39,103 bases of DNA from Methanomicrobia archaeon DTU008 (GCA_001512965.1 LFRW01000036.1:1-39103), one strand, 5' to 3'. Shown: positions 8,782 to 17,255, counted from the first letter of the stretch. Program-made: numbers and translations. The notes: generated by a model not told the origin, from the letters alone.

Positions 8782-8822
8782 TACATCACTCCTAGCACGC
8801 GAATTTCTCTTAAAGCTCTACT

Positions 8823-8845
8823 CCGATATATAGCTTATATCTTCT
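8823..8845 (-). promoter_or_regulatory. Tandem TATA elements before psmA
   Basis: On the minus strand GATATAAGC and GCTATATATCGG lie back to back 42-64 bp before the psmA ATG. Either gives a leader of about 20-35 nt that includes the GGAGTG ribosome binding site. A further AT-rich patch (8876-8890) may end the rnp2 transcript. Confidence 0.5.
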
Positions 8846-8981
8846 GGAGGCAAAAAAACCATTGGTCGCGGGCCTAATATTATATCATGATTATGGCCGT
8901 CGCGTGCGTACATGAGGGGCGGGACCGACCGCTCTGCCCGCAAAGGCCTCGCATGCGTCGATGCCTATGGCGGCCGACGGA

Positions 8982-9308
8982 TCATCGCCGTCGACCCGTC
9001 CCTCGAGAGCACGGACCCTGATCCTGCTTGAAGAACCGCTCGCGCAGGGTGCGCAAGGTCCCCGATGCAGCCAAGGTATTGACCTGCAACCCTTCCCTTG
9101 GGGCCCTCAAGGCCTCCACGGCCGCCTTCTGATGCTCCCCTCTGACCCGAAATATCCCCTTCGTCCCATCGTACTGTATCAACTTGAACGATGTGATGCC
9201 TGCCCCCCTCAAGGCGGAGCTGAGGGAATGCAGCAGCTCCTCATCGGTGGACGGCTCGGTGATGAAGGCGATATACCTCCTGCGCCCCCTCTTGGCCTTC
9301 ACGACCAT
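8982..9308 (-). CDS. rnp2: Ribonuclease P protein component 2 (Pop5/Rpp14)
   Basis: A 108-residue protein opening MVVKAKRGRRRYIAFI, the N-terminal beta strand with basic residues typical of archaeal RNase P component 2 (Rnp2, Pop5 homologue). A helix LLHSLSSALRGAGI and strands FKLIQYDGTKGIFRVRGEH follow. Rnp2 pairs with Rpp30 and helps the RNase P RNA cut pre-tRNA leaders. The start is ATG 9308, only 2 nt after the ftsZ stop. Rpp30, often beside it in other archaea, is missing here. Confidence 0.85.
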   Translation of the reverse strand: MVVKAKRGRRRYIAFITEPSTDEELLHSLSSALRGAGITSFKLIQYDGTKGIFRVRGEHQKAAVEALRAPREGLQVNTLAASGTLRTLRERFFKQDQGPCSRGTGRRR

Positions 9309-9310
9309 GG

Positions 9311-10357
9311 CTAACGCACCTTCTGTGGGGGATACGGGGATGTCACGCCGGTGATGACGACCATGACGTTCATCTTCCCCTCCAGTTCCGGTTCGACGGA
9401 GCAGCCCCATATCATCCTTGCGCGAGGGTTGATGCGATCGCTCACCATCTTCGCGGCGCTCTCCGCCTCGGAGATGGACATATCGGGGCCTCCTTGCACC
9501 CTCACCAGCGCGCCGCGGGCGCTGCTCAGGTCGGTATCTCCCAACAGGGGTGAGGCAAGAGCGTCCTCGACCGCCTTGTAGGCGCGGTCCTTGCGCTCCT
9601 CGCTCTCCCCCATCCCGATGGTGGCCATCCCTCCGTTGCGCATTATGCTCGATATGTCATTGAAGTCCACATTGACCAGGCCGGGTCGGGATACGATGTC
9701 GTTGATGCCCTTGATGCTCTGCATCAGCACCTCATCGGCAACCTTGAACGCGACCTCCAGGGGAAGCCTGGGCACCAGCTTGAGAAGTTGGTCGTTATAG
9801 ATGGTGATAGTGGTGTCGCAGTGTCTCTTCAGCTCCTCCAGCCCTCTCATCGCATTGTCCATGCGGACCTTGCCTTCCGACCTGAACGGAAGTGTGACCA
9901 CTCCGATCACGAGTGAGCCGTTCCTACGCGCCATCTCCGCCACGTAAGGTGCTGCGCCTGTCCCGGTTCCCCCGCCCATGCCTGCGGTTACGAAGACTAT
10001 CTTGCAGCCTTCGATATATCGCCTGATCTCATCGCGCGCCTCCTCCGCGGCACGCCTTCCCACCTGGGGGATGGAGCCCGCCCCCAGCCCTCTCGTGGTC
10101 TCCTTTCCCAGGATCAAGCGGATCGGTGCGCGTATGCTGAGAAGATGCCGGGCATCGCTGTTCGCAGCCACTAGGGTGGCCTCCCCGACACCCACCTGGG
10201 AGAGCCTGCTGACGGTGTTCGAACCGCCGCCACCGCAGCCTATGATGGCCGTACGTATCTCCATCTCCTCGATCAGTCGGCGAAGCTCATCATCGACAAC
10301 GGAAGACTGCGGGAGCGTCTCCCCCCTCCCGCCGTCCACTTCCAACGGTTCTCTCAT
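9311..10357 (-). CDS. ftsZ: Cell division protein FtsZ
   Basis: A 348-residue tubulin-superfamily GTPase. The nucleotide core starts IRTAIIGCGGGGSNTVSRL (about 35-53), followed by the tubulin signature GGGTGTGAAP (about 128-137). The catalytic T7-loop region is seen in VDFNDISSIMRNGG, where the Asp activates GTP hydrolysis. The C-terminal domain is ordinary, but the chain ends shortly after it without a long tail. FtsZ polymerises into the division ring. I cannot assign FtsZ1 or FtsZ2 with certainty. There is a 34-residue N-terminal extension before the core. Its stop is 2 nt from the rnp2 start, so division and RNase P genes are translationally linked. Confidence 0.94.
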   Translation of the reverse strand: MREPLEVDGGRGETLPQSSVVDDELRRLIEEMEIRTAIIGCGGGGSNTVSRLSQVGVGEATLVAANSDARHLLSIRAPIRLILGKETTRGLGAGSIPQVGRRAAEEARDEIRRYIEGCKIVFVTAGMGGGTGTGAAPYVAEMARRNGSLVIGVVTLPFRSEGKVRMDNAMRGLEELKRHCDTTITIYNDQLLKLVPRLPLEVAFKVADEVLMQSIKGINDIVSRPGLVNVDFNDISSIMRNGGMATIGMGESEERKDRAYKAVEDALASPLLGDTDLSSARGALVRVQGGPDMSISEAESAAKMVSDRINPRARMIWGCSVEPELEGKMNVMVVITGVTSPYPPQKVR

Positions 10358-10390
10358 CTGTGCATCCCTTCGATCGTCGAATCACGATGA

Positions 10391-10411
10391 GATTATTTTA
10401 ACCTATTTAAG
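10391..10411 (-). promoter_or_regulatory. ftsZ promoter (two overlapping TATA candidates)
   Basis: On the minus strand TTAAATAGG and TTAAAATAATC lie 35-55 bp before the ftsZ ATG, giving a leader of about 13-25 nt. Confidence 0.5.
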
Positions 10412-10730
10412 TGCCAGTTCGCCTCTGTGAGCCGATGGTTCCTCGGCGGGCGGCTGCCTGAGGCGGCGTCCCATCGGCCTTCATATCGGGCATTGACCCT
10501 ATGGAACGAGCAGTAGCGGAACGTTACACGTTTCAAGGGGACGTCATCGCGCCACTACGGCGCTCTGATCCGCCCAGGATCTGCAACCGGCATGTTCGAC
10601 CATGGTCGGGCATCCTACGGCCGTGTCGGAACGATCGACGCATCGCATGAAAAAAGGCGATCGGGAGGCGTATGTCAAGGTTTGAACCATCGACCACTTC
10701 GAAGAGTTAAAACAACAATGACGTTCTTTT

Positions 10731-10742
10731 ACGAACGTTCGT
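10731..10742. repeat. Perfect 12-bp palindrome upstream of the hdrA promoter
   Basis: ACGAACGTTCGT is fully self-complementary. It lies about 90 bp before the TATA element, in a position fitting an operator or activator site. A shorter related core, GAACGTTC, occurs before pyrG at 26975-26982. Confidence 0.5.
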
Positions 10743-10832
10743 CTTTTAGGGGCTCAGAAGCCGAAAACTTTAATTACTATGATGCTAAAATTGGCACAAA
10801 AATACCCAAGAACAGGAGCAATGTACGATATG

Positions 10833-10842
10833 TTAATATATG
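10833..10842 (+). promoter_or_regulatory. TATA element for the hdrA-mvhDGA transcript
   Basis: TTAATATATG predicts transcription from about 10865. That leaves a leader of about 245 nt before hdrA, unusually long for this window, containing a 38-codon ORF and an inverted repeat. Confidence 0.5.
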
Positions 10843-10992
10843 AACATCCCTTTCTCCCGGAAAAGCACCCATGCCAGAGCCATCATTCTTCATTGGATGA
10901 TGCTTTGGTAGATGTCAGCTGCTGGTCCAGGCTGCGGGTCTTTGAATCGGACGATCGGTGCCCTCATGCGCCCCGATCGCAAACTGGAGGAA

Positions 10993-11061
10993 GAATGTTC
11001 GTGTACGAAACAGTGGAGATTCCGATGAACGGAGTCAGACTGAACAAAGAACATTCGAATG
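10993..11061 (+). repeat. Inverted GAATGTTC/GAACATTC repeat in the hdrA leader
   Basis: GAATGTTC at 10993-11000 is the reverse complement of GAACATTC at 11049-11056. The right arm merges with a 10-bp palindrome CATTCGAATG (11052-11061), and the left arm merges with TTCGT-gt-ACGAA. These could form alternative RNA hairpins around the small ORF or be paired protein sites. Confidence 0.5.
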
Positions 11062-11111
11062 AGAGCTATTGTACTTGTGGAGTGAGAACCATATTGCACG
11101 GAGGAGCCTGA
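10995..11111 (+). CDS. Possible 38-residue leader peptide upstream of hdrA
   Basis: A short ORF opening MFVYETVEIPMNG and ending RTILHGGA, with a CxC pair (CTC) near residue 28. GGAGGAAGA stands immediately before its ATG, one of the best ribosome binding sites in the window. Its TGA ends at 11111, one nt before the hdrA ATG, and its last codons include the hdrA ribosome binding site GGAGGAG. I recognise no family. It may be a translated leader coupling or regulating hdrA, or a chance ORF; without homologues coding status is unproven. Confidence 0.4.
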   Translation: MFVYETVEIPMNGVRLNKEHSNESYCTCGVRTILHGGA

Positions 11112-11112
11112 A

Positions 11113-14100
11113 ATGTCGGATAATATGGGTGCAGTGATGGTCGTCGGTGGAGGTATCTCCGGCGTCCAGGCCGCTCTTGATCTCGCAGAGTCGGGATTCA
11201 AGGTTTATGTTGTAGAAAAGAAGCCAAGCATCGGCGGGGTCATGTCCCAATTGGATAAGACGTTCCCTACGAACGATTGTTCGATGTGCATTCTCTCCCC
11301 GAAGCTCGTGGAGATGGCGAGGCACCCTCTTGTCGATCTCATGACCCTCACCGAGGTCGTGGAGGTCGCTGGTGAGGCCCCCAACTTCAAGGTGAAGGTC
11401 CGCCGCAACCCTCGGTATGTGGACTGGGACAAGTGTGTCGGGTGCGGCATCTGCGCCGAGAAGTGCCCTGTAAAGGTGCCGAACGAGTACGACTCTGGTC
11501 TGATCAACCGCAAGGCGATCTACATTCCCTTTGCCCAGGCCGTTCCTCTGAAGTACTCCATCGACGAGACCAAGTGTCTGAAGCTGACCAAGGGACGCTG
11601 CGGGCTGTGCGAGAAGAACTGCCCGGCCGGTGCGGTCAACTACGAGGACAAGCCGGTCGAGGAGGTTCTCGATGTCGGTGCAATCATCCTCGCTCCTGGC
11701 TTCGACGTGTTCGACGCCAGGCTGAAGAAGGAGTACGGCTACGGCGAGTACAAGAACGTGGTCACCTCCCTGGAGTTCGAGAGGTTCCTGTCCGCCACTG
11801 GCCCCTATGGAGGCCATGTGCTCAGGCCTAGCGATCAGCAGACGCCCAAGAAGGTAGCGTTCCTGCAGTGTGTCGGATCAAGGGACACCAGGACCAATGA
11901 GTACTGCTCTTCCGTTTGCTGCATGTACGCCATGAAGCAGGCCATCATCGCCGGGGAACACACCGCTGGACTCAAGCCCACCATCTTCTTCATGGACATC
12001 AGGGCGTTCGGTAAGGAGTTCGAGGACTATCGGGCCCGTGCGGAGAAGGAGTATGGCATCGAGATGCACCGTGCGACCCGCGTGGCAAGCATCCAGGAAG
12101 ATCCGGTCACCAAGAACCTGCTGCTCCGCTACACCAGCAACGGCGAGGTGAAGGAGGAGGAGTTCGACCTGGTGGTCCTGTCTGTCGGCCTCGAGCCGCC
12201 AAAGGGCGCTAGCGCGCTGTCCGAGATATTCAACGTCGACCTGAACAGGTTCGGCTTCGCCGGCACCAACGTGTTCAGCCCGCTGAGCACCTCCAAGCCT
12301 GGCATATTCGTGACCGGTGCCTTCGCTTCCCCCAAGGACATTCCGACCTCTGTCGCCGAAGCCTCCGGTGCTGCAGCCAAGGCCGGAGCGTTCATCGCCG
12401 AGAAGAGAGGGACCGTCAAGGAACTCGACATCGAGGAGATCGATGTCGCTGGACAGGAGCCCCGCATCGGCGTGTTCGTCTGCGACTGCGGTATCAACAT
12501 CAAGGGAACGGTCGACTGCGCTGCCGTCACCGAATACGCGAAGACTCTCCCCAACGTCGTATACACCGAGGAGAGCAAGTACACCTGCTCTGCTGACACC
12601 CAGCAGAAGATGAAGGAGATCATCAAGAGCGAGAACCTCAACCGTGTGGTCGTCGCGTCCTGCACGCCCCGTACTCACGAGGCTCTCTTCCAGAGCACCC
12701 TCAAGGAGGCTGGCCTGAACCCGTACCTGTTCGAGATGGCCAACATCCGTGACCAGTGCTCCTGGATCCACATGAACGAGCCGGAGAAGGCCACCAAGAA
12801 GGCCATGGACCTCGTGAGGATGGCCGTCGCCAAGGCTAGGCTGCTGGAGCCTCTTACCGAGAGCAAGCTTCCGGTCACCCATGCTGGCGTGGTCATCGGC
12901 GGAGGCATATCCGGAATGACCGCCGCTCTGGACATGGCCGCCCAGGGATTCAAGGTCGACCTCATCGAGAAGACCAGCGAGCTGGGAGGTAACGCCGTCA
13001 AGATCTTCCACGAGGAGGACAACCGCAAGCTGCGCGACTTCGCAAAGGAGCTCATCGAGAGGGTGAACAGTACCAGCAACATCACCGTGCACCTGAACAC
13101 CAAGGTCGAGGACGTTGCCGGCTTCGTTGGTAACTTCAAGGTGAAGACCAACCAGGGCGAGATCGAGACCGGCGCCATCGTGGTGGCCGTCGGTGCCAAG
13201 GAGTACGTCCCGAAGGAGTTCCTCTACGGAGACGACAAGAGGGTGGTCACCCAGCTCGAGCTCGAGAGCAAGATGGAGCAGGGCGCCGTGGACGCCAAGA
13301 CCGTCGCCATGATACAGTGCGTCGGTTCCAGGAACTCCGAGGCCCCCTACTGCAGCAGGGTGTGCTGTGCCAACGCCCTGAAGAACGCCATCTCTCTCAA
13401 GAAGGCGAACCCGCAGTCCAATGTGTACGTGTTCCACAAGGACATCAGGACATACGGCTTCAGGGAGGACCTCTACAAGGAGGCCGGCGAGCTAGGTATC
13501 AATTTCGTCCGTGTGCCTGAGGACCAGCCTCCGGTGGTAAGCAAGGAAGGCGACGCCCTCAAGCTCGTGGCCAAGGACACCATCCTGGGCGACGAGATCA
13601 TGATAAAGCCTGATATGGTCGTGCTGAGCACTGGTATCAGGCCGAACGAGGACAATGAAGAGCTCGCCAAGATGCTCAAGGTGCCTCTCAGCAAGGACAA
13701 GTACTTCCTGGAGGCCCACATGAAGCTCCGCCCGGTCGACTTCGCCACCAACGGCGTATATCTGGCCGGACTGGCCCACTGGCCCAAGTTCACCGATGAG
13801 GCGATCGCTCAGGCTTCCGGTGCTGCATCCAGGGCCATGACCGTCATCTCCAAGCCGGAGCTGAAGAGCGAAGGTGTGATCGCCGCTGTCAACGAGGACC
13901 TCTGCGACGGTTGCGGCATCTGCGAGCCAGTGTGCGAATACAAGGCCATCACCATCGTTGAAGACTCCAAGAATCCCGAGAAGAAGAGAGCCATCGTCAA
14001 CGAGGGCCTTTGCAAGGGCTGTGGAGGTTGCGTGGCAGCTTGCCCGTCAGGTGCCATGGAACAGAGGGGCTTCAAGAACGATCAGATCATCGCTGCTATC

Positions 14101-14127
14101 GACGCGGCCCTTGAGGAGAGTGAGTGA
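11113..14127 (+). CDS. hdrA: Heterodisulfide reductase subunit HdrA, duplicated form
   Basis: A 1004-residue iron-sulfur flavoprotein, far longer than the approximately 650-670 residues of classical methanogen HdrA. First half: FAD motif GGGISG (12-17), CSMC (56-59), and an inserted ferredoxin-like region with C108/C111/C114/C118 and C155/C163/C166/C170. An HdrA N-terminal-like domain (IGVFVCDCGINIKG, about 450-585) then leads into a second flavin domain (GGGISG 596-601, without the ferredoxin insert). Two C-terminal [4Fe-4S] motifs follow (C931/934/937/941 and C967/970/973/977). CVGSR occurs in both flavin halves (253-257, 736-740). HdrA carries the FAD that bifurcates H2-derived electrons to heterodisulfide (via HdrBC) and ferredoxin. 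It is followed 3 nt later by mvhD; hdrBC are absent nearby. GGAGGAG precedes the ATG. Confidence 0.93.
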   Translation: MSDNMGAVMVVGGGISGVQAALDLAESGFKVYVVEKKPSIGGVMSQLDKTFPTNDCSMCILSPKLVEMARHPLVDLMTLTEVVEVAGEAPNFKVKVRRNPRYVDWDKCVGCGICAEKCPVKVPNEYDSGLINRKAIYIPFAQAVPLKYSIDETKCLKLTKGRCGLCEKNCPAGAVNYEDKPVEEVLDVGAIILAPGFDVFDARLKKEYGYGEYKNVVTSLEFERFLSATGPYGGHVLRPSDQQTPKKVAFLQCVGSRDTRTNEYCSSVCCMYAMKQAIIAGEHTAGLKPTIFFMDIRAFGKEFEDYRARAEKEYGIEMHRATRVASIQEDPVTKNLLLRYTSNGEVKEEEFDLVVLSVGLEPPKGASALSEIFNVDLNRFGFAGTNVFSPLSTSKPGIFVTGAFASPKDIPTSVAEASGAAAKAGAFIAEKRGTVKELDIEEIDVAGQEPRIGVFVCDCGINIKGTVDCAAVTEYAKTLPNVVYTEESKYTCSADTQQKMKEIIKSENLNRVVVASCTPRTHEALFQSTLKEAGLNPYLFEMANIRDQCSWIHMNEPEKATKKAMDLVRMAVAKARLLEPLTESKLPVTHAGVVIGGGISGMTAALDMAAQGFKVDLIEKTSELGGNAVKIFHEEDNRKLRDFAKELIERVNSTSNITVHLNTKVEDVAGFVGNFKVKTNQGEIETGAIVVAVGAKEYVPKEFLYGDDKRVVTQLELESKMEQGAVDAKTVAMIQCVGSRNSEAPYCSRVCCANALKNAISLKKANPQSNVYVFHKDIRTYGFREDLYKEAGELGINFVRVPEDQPPVVSKEGDALKLVAKDTILGDEIMIKPDMVVLSTGIRPNEDNEELAKMLKVPLSKDKYFLEAHMKLRPVDFATNGVYLAGLAHWPKFTDEAIAQASGAASRAMTVISKPELKSEGVIAAVNEDLCDGCGICEPVCEYKAITIVEDSKNPEKKRAIVNEGLCKGCGGCVAACPSGAMEQRGFKNDQIIAAIDAALEESE

Positions 14128-14130
14128 ACA

Positions 14131-14628
14131 ATGTCTTCGACCCAACAAGAGACCCAGGCCGCTGTGTCGGCCACTGAGGGGCAGTTCGAACCGAGGATCC
14201 TCGCGTTCTGCTGCAACTGGTGCTCCTATGCCGGGGCTGACCTGGCAGGGGTCTCCAGACTACAAATGCCCACCAACTTCCTGGTGCTCAGAACCATGTG
14301 CTCCGCCAGGGTGGACCCTGAGCACGTGCTCAGGGCTTTCGCCAAGGGCGCCGACGGCGTCCTGGTCCTTGGGTGCCACCCCGCGGACTGCCACTACATC
14401 GGTGGGAACTACCGCACTCGCAGGAGGATCGCCCTCCTGAAGATATTGCTGGAGCAGTATGGGCTAGATCCGGAACGCCTCAAGCTGGAATGGGTCTCTG
14501 CCTCTGAGGGTGTGAAGTTCCAGTCCACCATAACTGAGTTCGTGGATAAGATAAGGGAACTGGGCCCCAACCCGCTCATCGAGGCGGAGAAGGAGGAGGA
14601 GGCCGCGAGGGCCGAGAACGCACACTGA
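14131..14628 (+). CDS. mvhD: F420-non-reducing hydrogenase iron-sulfur subunit MvhD
   Basis: A 165-residue protein of the MvhD/FlpD family. The conserved cysteines are C27, C28 and C31 (FCCNWCSYAGAD), C57 (RTMCSARVD) and C82/C87 (LGCHPADCHY), which hold a [2Fe-2S] cluster. MvhD is the electron bridge between the MvhAG hydrogenase and HdrA. The C-terminal helix is acidic and alanine-rich. It starts 3 nt after the hdrA stop and 10 nt precede mvhG. Confidence 0.95.
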   Translation: MSSTQQETQAAVSATEGQFEPRILAFCCNWCSYAGADLAGVSRLQMPTNFLVLRTMCSARVDPEHVLRAFAKGADGVLVLGCHPADCHYIGGNYRTRRRIALLKILLEQYGLDPERLKLEWVSASEGVKFQSTITEFVDKIRELGPNPLIEAEKEEEAARAENAH

Positions 14629-14638
14629 GGTGTAACCA

Positions 14639-15652
14639 ATGGCAAAAGGAGTATCAATTGCACAATATTGGGGCGCCGGATGCGGTGGCTGCGACGTAGC
14701 TCTCCTTGACATCGACGAGAGGATCCTCGGTGTGGCCGAGATGGCGGACATCGCTTTTTGGCCTATCGCCGTGGACACCAAGCTCAAGGATGTCGAGGCG
14801 ATGCCGGACAAGAGCATCACCGTAACCCTTTACAATGGCGCCATAAGGAACAGCGAGAACGAACACGTCGCCAAGCTGCTCAGGCAGAAGTCCCAGATCC
14901 TGGTATCCTTCGGTTCCTGCGCCTGCTACGGCGGCATACCCGGGCTGGCCAACGTGTCCAACAAGAAGGAGATCATGGATTACGTCTACAACAAGACGTT
15001 CTCCAGCATCAACCCCGAGGGAACACTCCCTCAGCCCAGGTATGAGGCCCCCGAGGGCGAGCTGGAGCTCCCCGTCATGTACGACACCGTCCTCACCCTG
15101 GACGATGTGGTGGACGTGGACTACTACATGCCCGGCTGCCCGCCCACGACCGACCTGATCAACGCGTTCCTGGACGTCGTGGAGAAGCATGTCAAGGAGG
15201 GCGCCGAGCTGCCTCCGAAGGGAACCTTCTTCGCTTCCCAGAAGACCCTCTGCGACGAGTGCGGCAGGACCAAGACCGTGAAGAGCGTCGACCGCGTCTA
15301 TCTGCCTCACGAGATCGACATCGACCCGGAGAAGTGCATGCTCGAGCAGGGCGTCATATGCCTTGGACCGGCGACCCGCGCCGGCTGCGGGGCCCAGTGC
15401 CTGAACGCCAACCAACCCTGCCGCGGATGCATGGGACCCACTGCCGCGGTCGAGGACCAGGGAGGCTCCATGCTGAGCGCTCTGGCATCCATCTTCAGGA
15501 CCGCGGACAACGAGACCCAGCTCTCCGAGGACGACATCCTCAAGCTGATGACGGAGATCAAGGACCCCCTGGGAACCTTCTATGCGTTCACCATGCCTAA
15601 GTCCATCATCAAGAGGAAGGTCACCGAGAAGAAGGCGGAGGTATCAGAATGA
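14639..15652 (+). CDS. mvhG: F420-non-reducing hydrogenase small subunit MvhG
   Basis: A 337-residue [NiFe]-hydrogenase small subunit without a Tat signal, hence cytoplasmic. Proximal-cluster cysteines are C15 and C18 (GAGCGGCDVALLDID), C94/C96 (FGSCACYGG) and C167 (MPGCPPTTDL). Further cysteine groups C205/C208/C233/C241 and C250/C254/C261/C264 fit the medial and distal [4Fe-4S] clusters. It passes electrons from MvhA to MvhD. The end overlaps mvhA by 4 bp (ATGA). Confidence 0.95.
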   Translation: MAKGVSIAQYWGAGCGGCDVALLDIDERILGVAEMADIAFWPIAVDTKLKDVEAMPDKSITVTLYNGAIRNSENEHVAKLLRQKSQILVSFGSCACYGGIPGLANVSNKKEIMDYVYNKTFSSINPEGTLPQPRYEAPEGELELPVMYDTVLTLDDVVDVDYYMPGCPPTTDLINAFLDVVEKHVKEGAELPPKGTFFASQKTLCDECGRTKTVKSVDRVYLPHEIDIDPEKCMLEQGVICLGPATRAGCGAQCLNANQPCRGCMGPTAAVEDQGGSMLSALASIFRTADNETQLSEDDILKLMTEIKDPLGTFYAFTMPKSIIKRKVTEKKAEVSE

Positions 15653-17160
15653 GCCCGGAGATAACCGATCAGACACACAAGTCGGAGTCAAAGAGGATAA
15701 CCATTGACCCCGTCACCCGTCTGGAAGGCCACGGCAAGGTCGAGATCTTCCTGAACGACGAGGGCAATGTCGAACAGACCTACTGGCAGATCCCCGAACT
15801 TCGCGGTTTCGAGAAGTTCTGCATCGGCCGGTCGGTCGACGAACTGAACAAGATCACGCCCCGTCTGTGCGGAGTGTGCCCTGGCGCTCACCACCTGTGC
15901 TCCACCAAGGCGCTGGACAAGGTCTACAAGGTCGAGCCCCCGCCGGCTGCCGTGAGGCTCCGTGAGCTGTTCTACGCCGCTCACTACGTCCACAGCCACA
16001 TAGCGCACTTCTACGCCCTGGCGTCCGCGGACTTCGTCATGGGCCCTGCCGCCCCCGCTGCCAAGAGGAACATCCTCGGCGTGGTGGACACCGTCGGTCT
16101 GGAGATCGGCGGACAGGTCCTGAAGAACAGGTCCATGGCCCAGAAGGTCCAGGAGATCATCGGCGGGAAGGCCACTCACCCCGTGTGCGGCATCCCCGGC
16201 GGCATGTCCAAGCCCCTGGCCGAAGAGGACCGCGCCAAGATCGAGGGCTGGGCCAAGGAGATCGTCGAGTTCGCCAAGTTCACCGTCGGCCTTCTTGACG
16301 ACGTCGTCCTGAAGAACGAGGCCTACCTGAACCTGATCAAGGACCCTGGCATCTACTACCATGAGACCTATTACATGGGCATGGTCGACAAGAACAACAA
16401 GGTCAACCTCTACGACGGTGACATCAGGGTCGTCGACCCATCGGGCAAGGAGTTCATCAAGTTCAAGCCCGACGACTACCTGGAGCACCTCGGCGAGCAC
16501 ACCGAGCCCTGGTCCTATGAGAAGTTCCCCTTCCTGAAGAAGATCGGCTGGAAGGGATTCGTCGACGGGCCCGAGAGCGGCTTATACCGCGCTGCACCCC
16601 TCGCCCGCCTCAACGCGTCCAGCGGCTTCACCACCCCGCTCGCACAGGCGGAGTACGAGAGGCTCAAGGGCTTCTTCAAGGACCTGGGAGTGGACGGACC
16701 CATACACCACACCCTGGTGTACCACTGGGCAAGGGTCATCGAGCTCGTGCACGCCGCCGAGCTGCTGCTGGAATGCGCTCAGGACCCCATCATCACCAGC
16801 AAGGACATCAAGAACAAGCCGGGAATTCCTGGAGAAGGTGTCGGTGTCCTGGAAGCGCCTCGCGGAACTCTCTACCACCACTATGTGGCGGATGAGAACG
16901 GCATCGTGCAGGACGTCAACATGATCGTGGGTACCACCAACAACAACGGGCCTATCAACATGTCCATCAACAAGGCTGCCAAGGCCCTCATCAAGAACTG
17001 GCAGATCTCCCCTGGTATCCTCAACCAGGTCGAGATGGCGTTCCGTGCCTACGACCCCTGCAACTCCTGCGCCACCCACACCCTGCCTGGCAAGATGCCC
17101 ATCAGGGCTGTGGTCAGGAACGCAGACGGATCCATCTACCAGACGTTCCAGAACTTCTAA
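15649..17160 (+). CDS. mvhA: F420-non-reducing hydrogenase large subunit MvhA
   Basis: A 503-residue catalytic subunit holding the Ni-Fe centre. The two nickel-binding motifs are present: RLCGVCPGAHH (C74, C77) and DPCNSCATH (C471, C474). All four are ordinary cysteine codons, so it is not a selenoprotein. A 26-residue C-terminal tail after H477 is the expected pro-peptide removed by a hydrogenase maturation protease, which is not encoded here. With MvhG, MvhD and HdrA it oxidises H2 in the cytoplasm for CoM-S-S-CoB reduction. It is the last gene of the operon and is followed by a strong poly-T tract. Confidence 0.96.
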   Translation: MSPEITDQTHKSESKRITIDPVTRLEGHGKVEIFLNDEGNVEQTYWQIPELRGFEKFCIGRSVDELNKITPRLCGVCPGAHHLCSTKALDKVYKVEPPPAAVRLRELFYAAHYVHSHIAHFYALASADFVMGPAAPAAKRNILGVVDTVGLEIGGQVLKNRSMAQKVQEIIGGKATHPVCGIPGGMSKPLAEEDRAKIEGWAKEIVEFAKFTVGLLDDVVLKNEAYLNLIKDPGIYYHETYYMGMVDKNNKVNLYDGDIRVVDPSGKEFIKFKPDDYLEHLGEHTEPWSYEKFPFLKKIGWKGFVDGPESGLYRAAPLARLNASSGFTTPLAQAEYERLKGFFKDLGVDGPIHHTLVYHWARVIELVHAAELLLECAQDPIITSKDIKNKPGIPGEGVGVLEAPRGTLYHHYVADENGIVQDVNMIVGTTNNNGPINMSINKAAKALIKNWQISPGILNQVEMAFRAYDPCNSCATHTLPGKMPIRAVVRNADGSIYQTFQNF

Positions 17161-17161
17161 A

Positions 17162-17203
17162 CCCTTTTCACAAACCTTTCCCTTTTTCACATTTTTCCCT
17201 CAT
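17162..17203 (+). terminator. Poly-T terminator of the hdrA-mvhDGA operon
   Basis: Directly after the mvhA stop come several T runs (CCCTTTTC, CCTTTCCCTTTTTC, ATTTTTCCC). This is the usual archaeal poly-U type of terminator. Confidence 0.65.
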
Positions 17204-17225
17204 CAGGTTCGTCGCTGACATCATG

Positions 17226-17234
17226 CTATAATAT
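17226..17234 (+). promoter_or_regulatory. TATA box of the GyrI-like gene
   Basis: CTATAATAT is centred 26 bp before the ATG at 17256, so the transcript should begin at or next to the start codon (leaderless). Confidence 0.65.
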
Positions 17235-17255
17235 TCCTCAGAGCTATGTACGGGC

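Larger units (their letters stand above)
10412..10994. other. Intergenic region between ftsZ and the hdrA cluster
   Basis: About 580 bp with no recognisable gene. The left half is GC-rich. The right half (10680-10860) is AT-rich and holds a perfect 12-bp palindrome at 10731-10742 and a TATA element at 10833-10842. It looks like the control region of the hydrogenase cluster. Confidence 0.6.

Noticed and set aside
11878-13437. A 519-codon open frame on the minus strand inside hdrA
   Set aside because: It is opposite a certain gene, has low-complexity Leu/Val/Asp/Gly composition typical of the antisense of GC-rich coding DNA, and shows no domain.
15649-17160. Selenocysteine in the hydrogenase large subunit
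   Set aside because: The C-terminal nickel motif reads DPCNSC with ordinary Cys codons, and there is no in-frame TGA.
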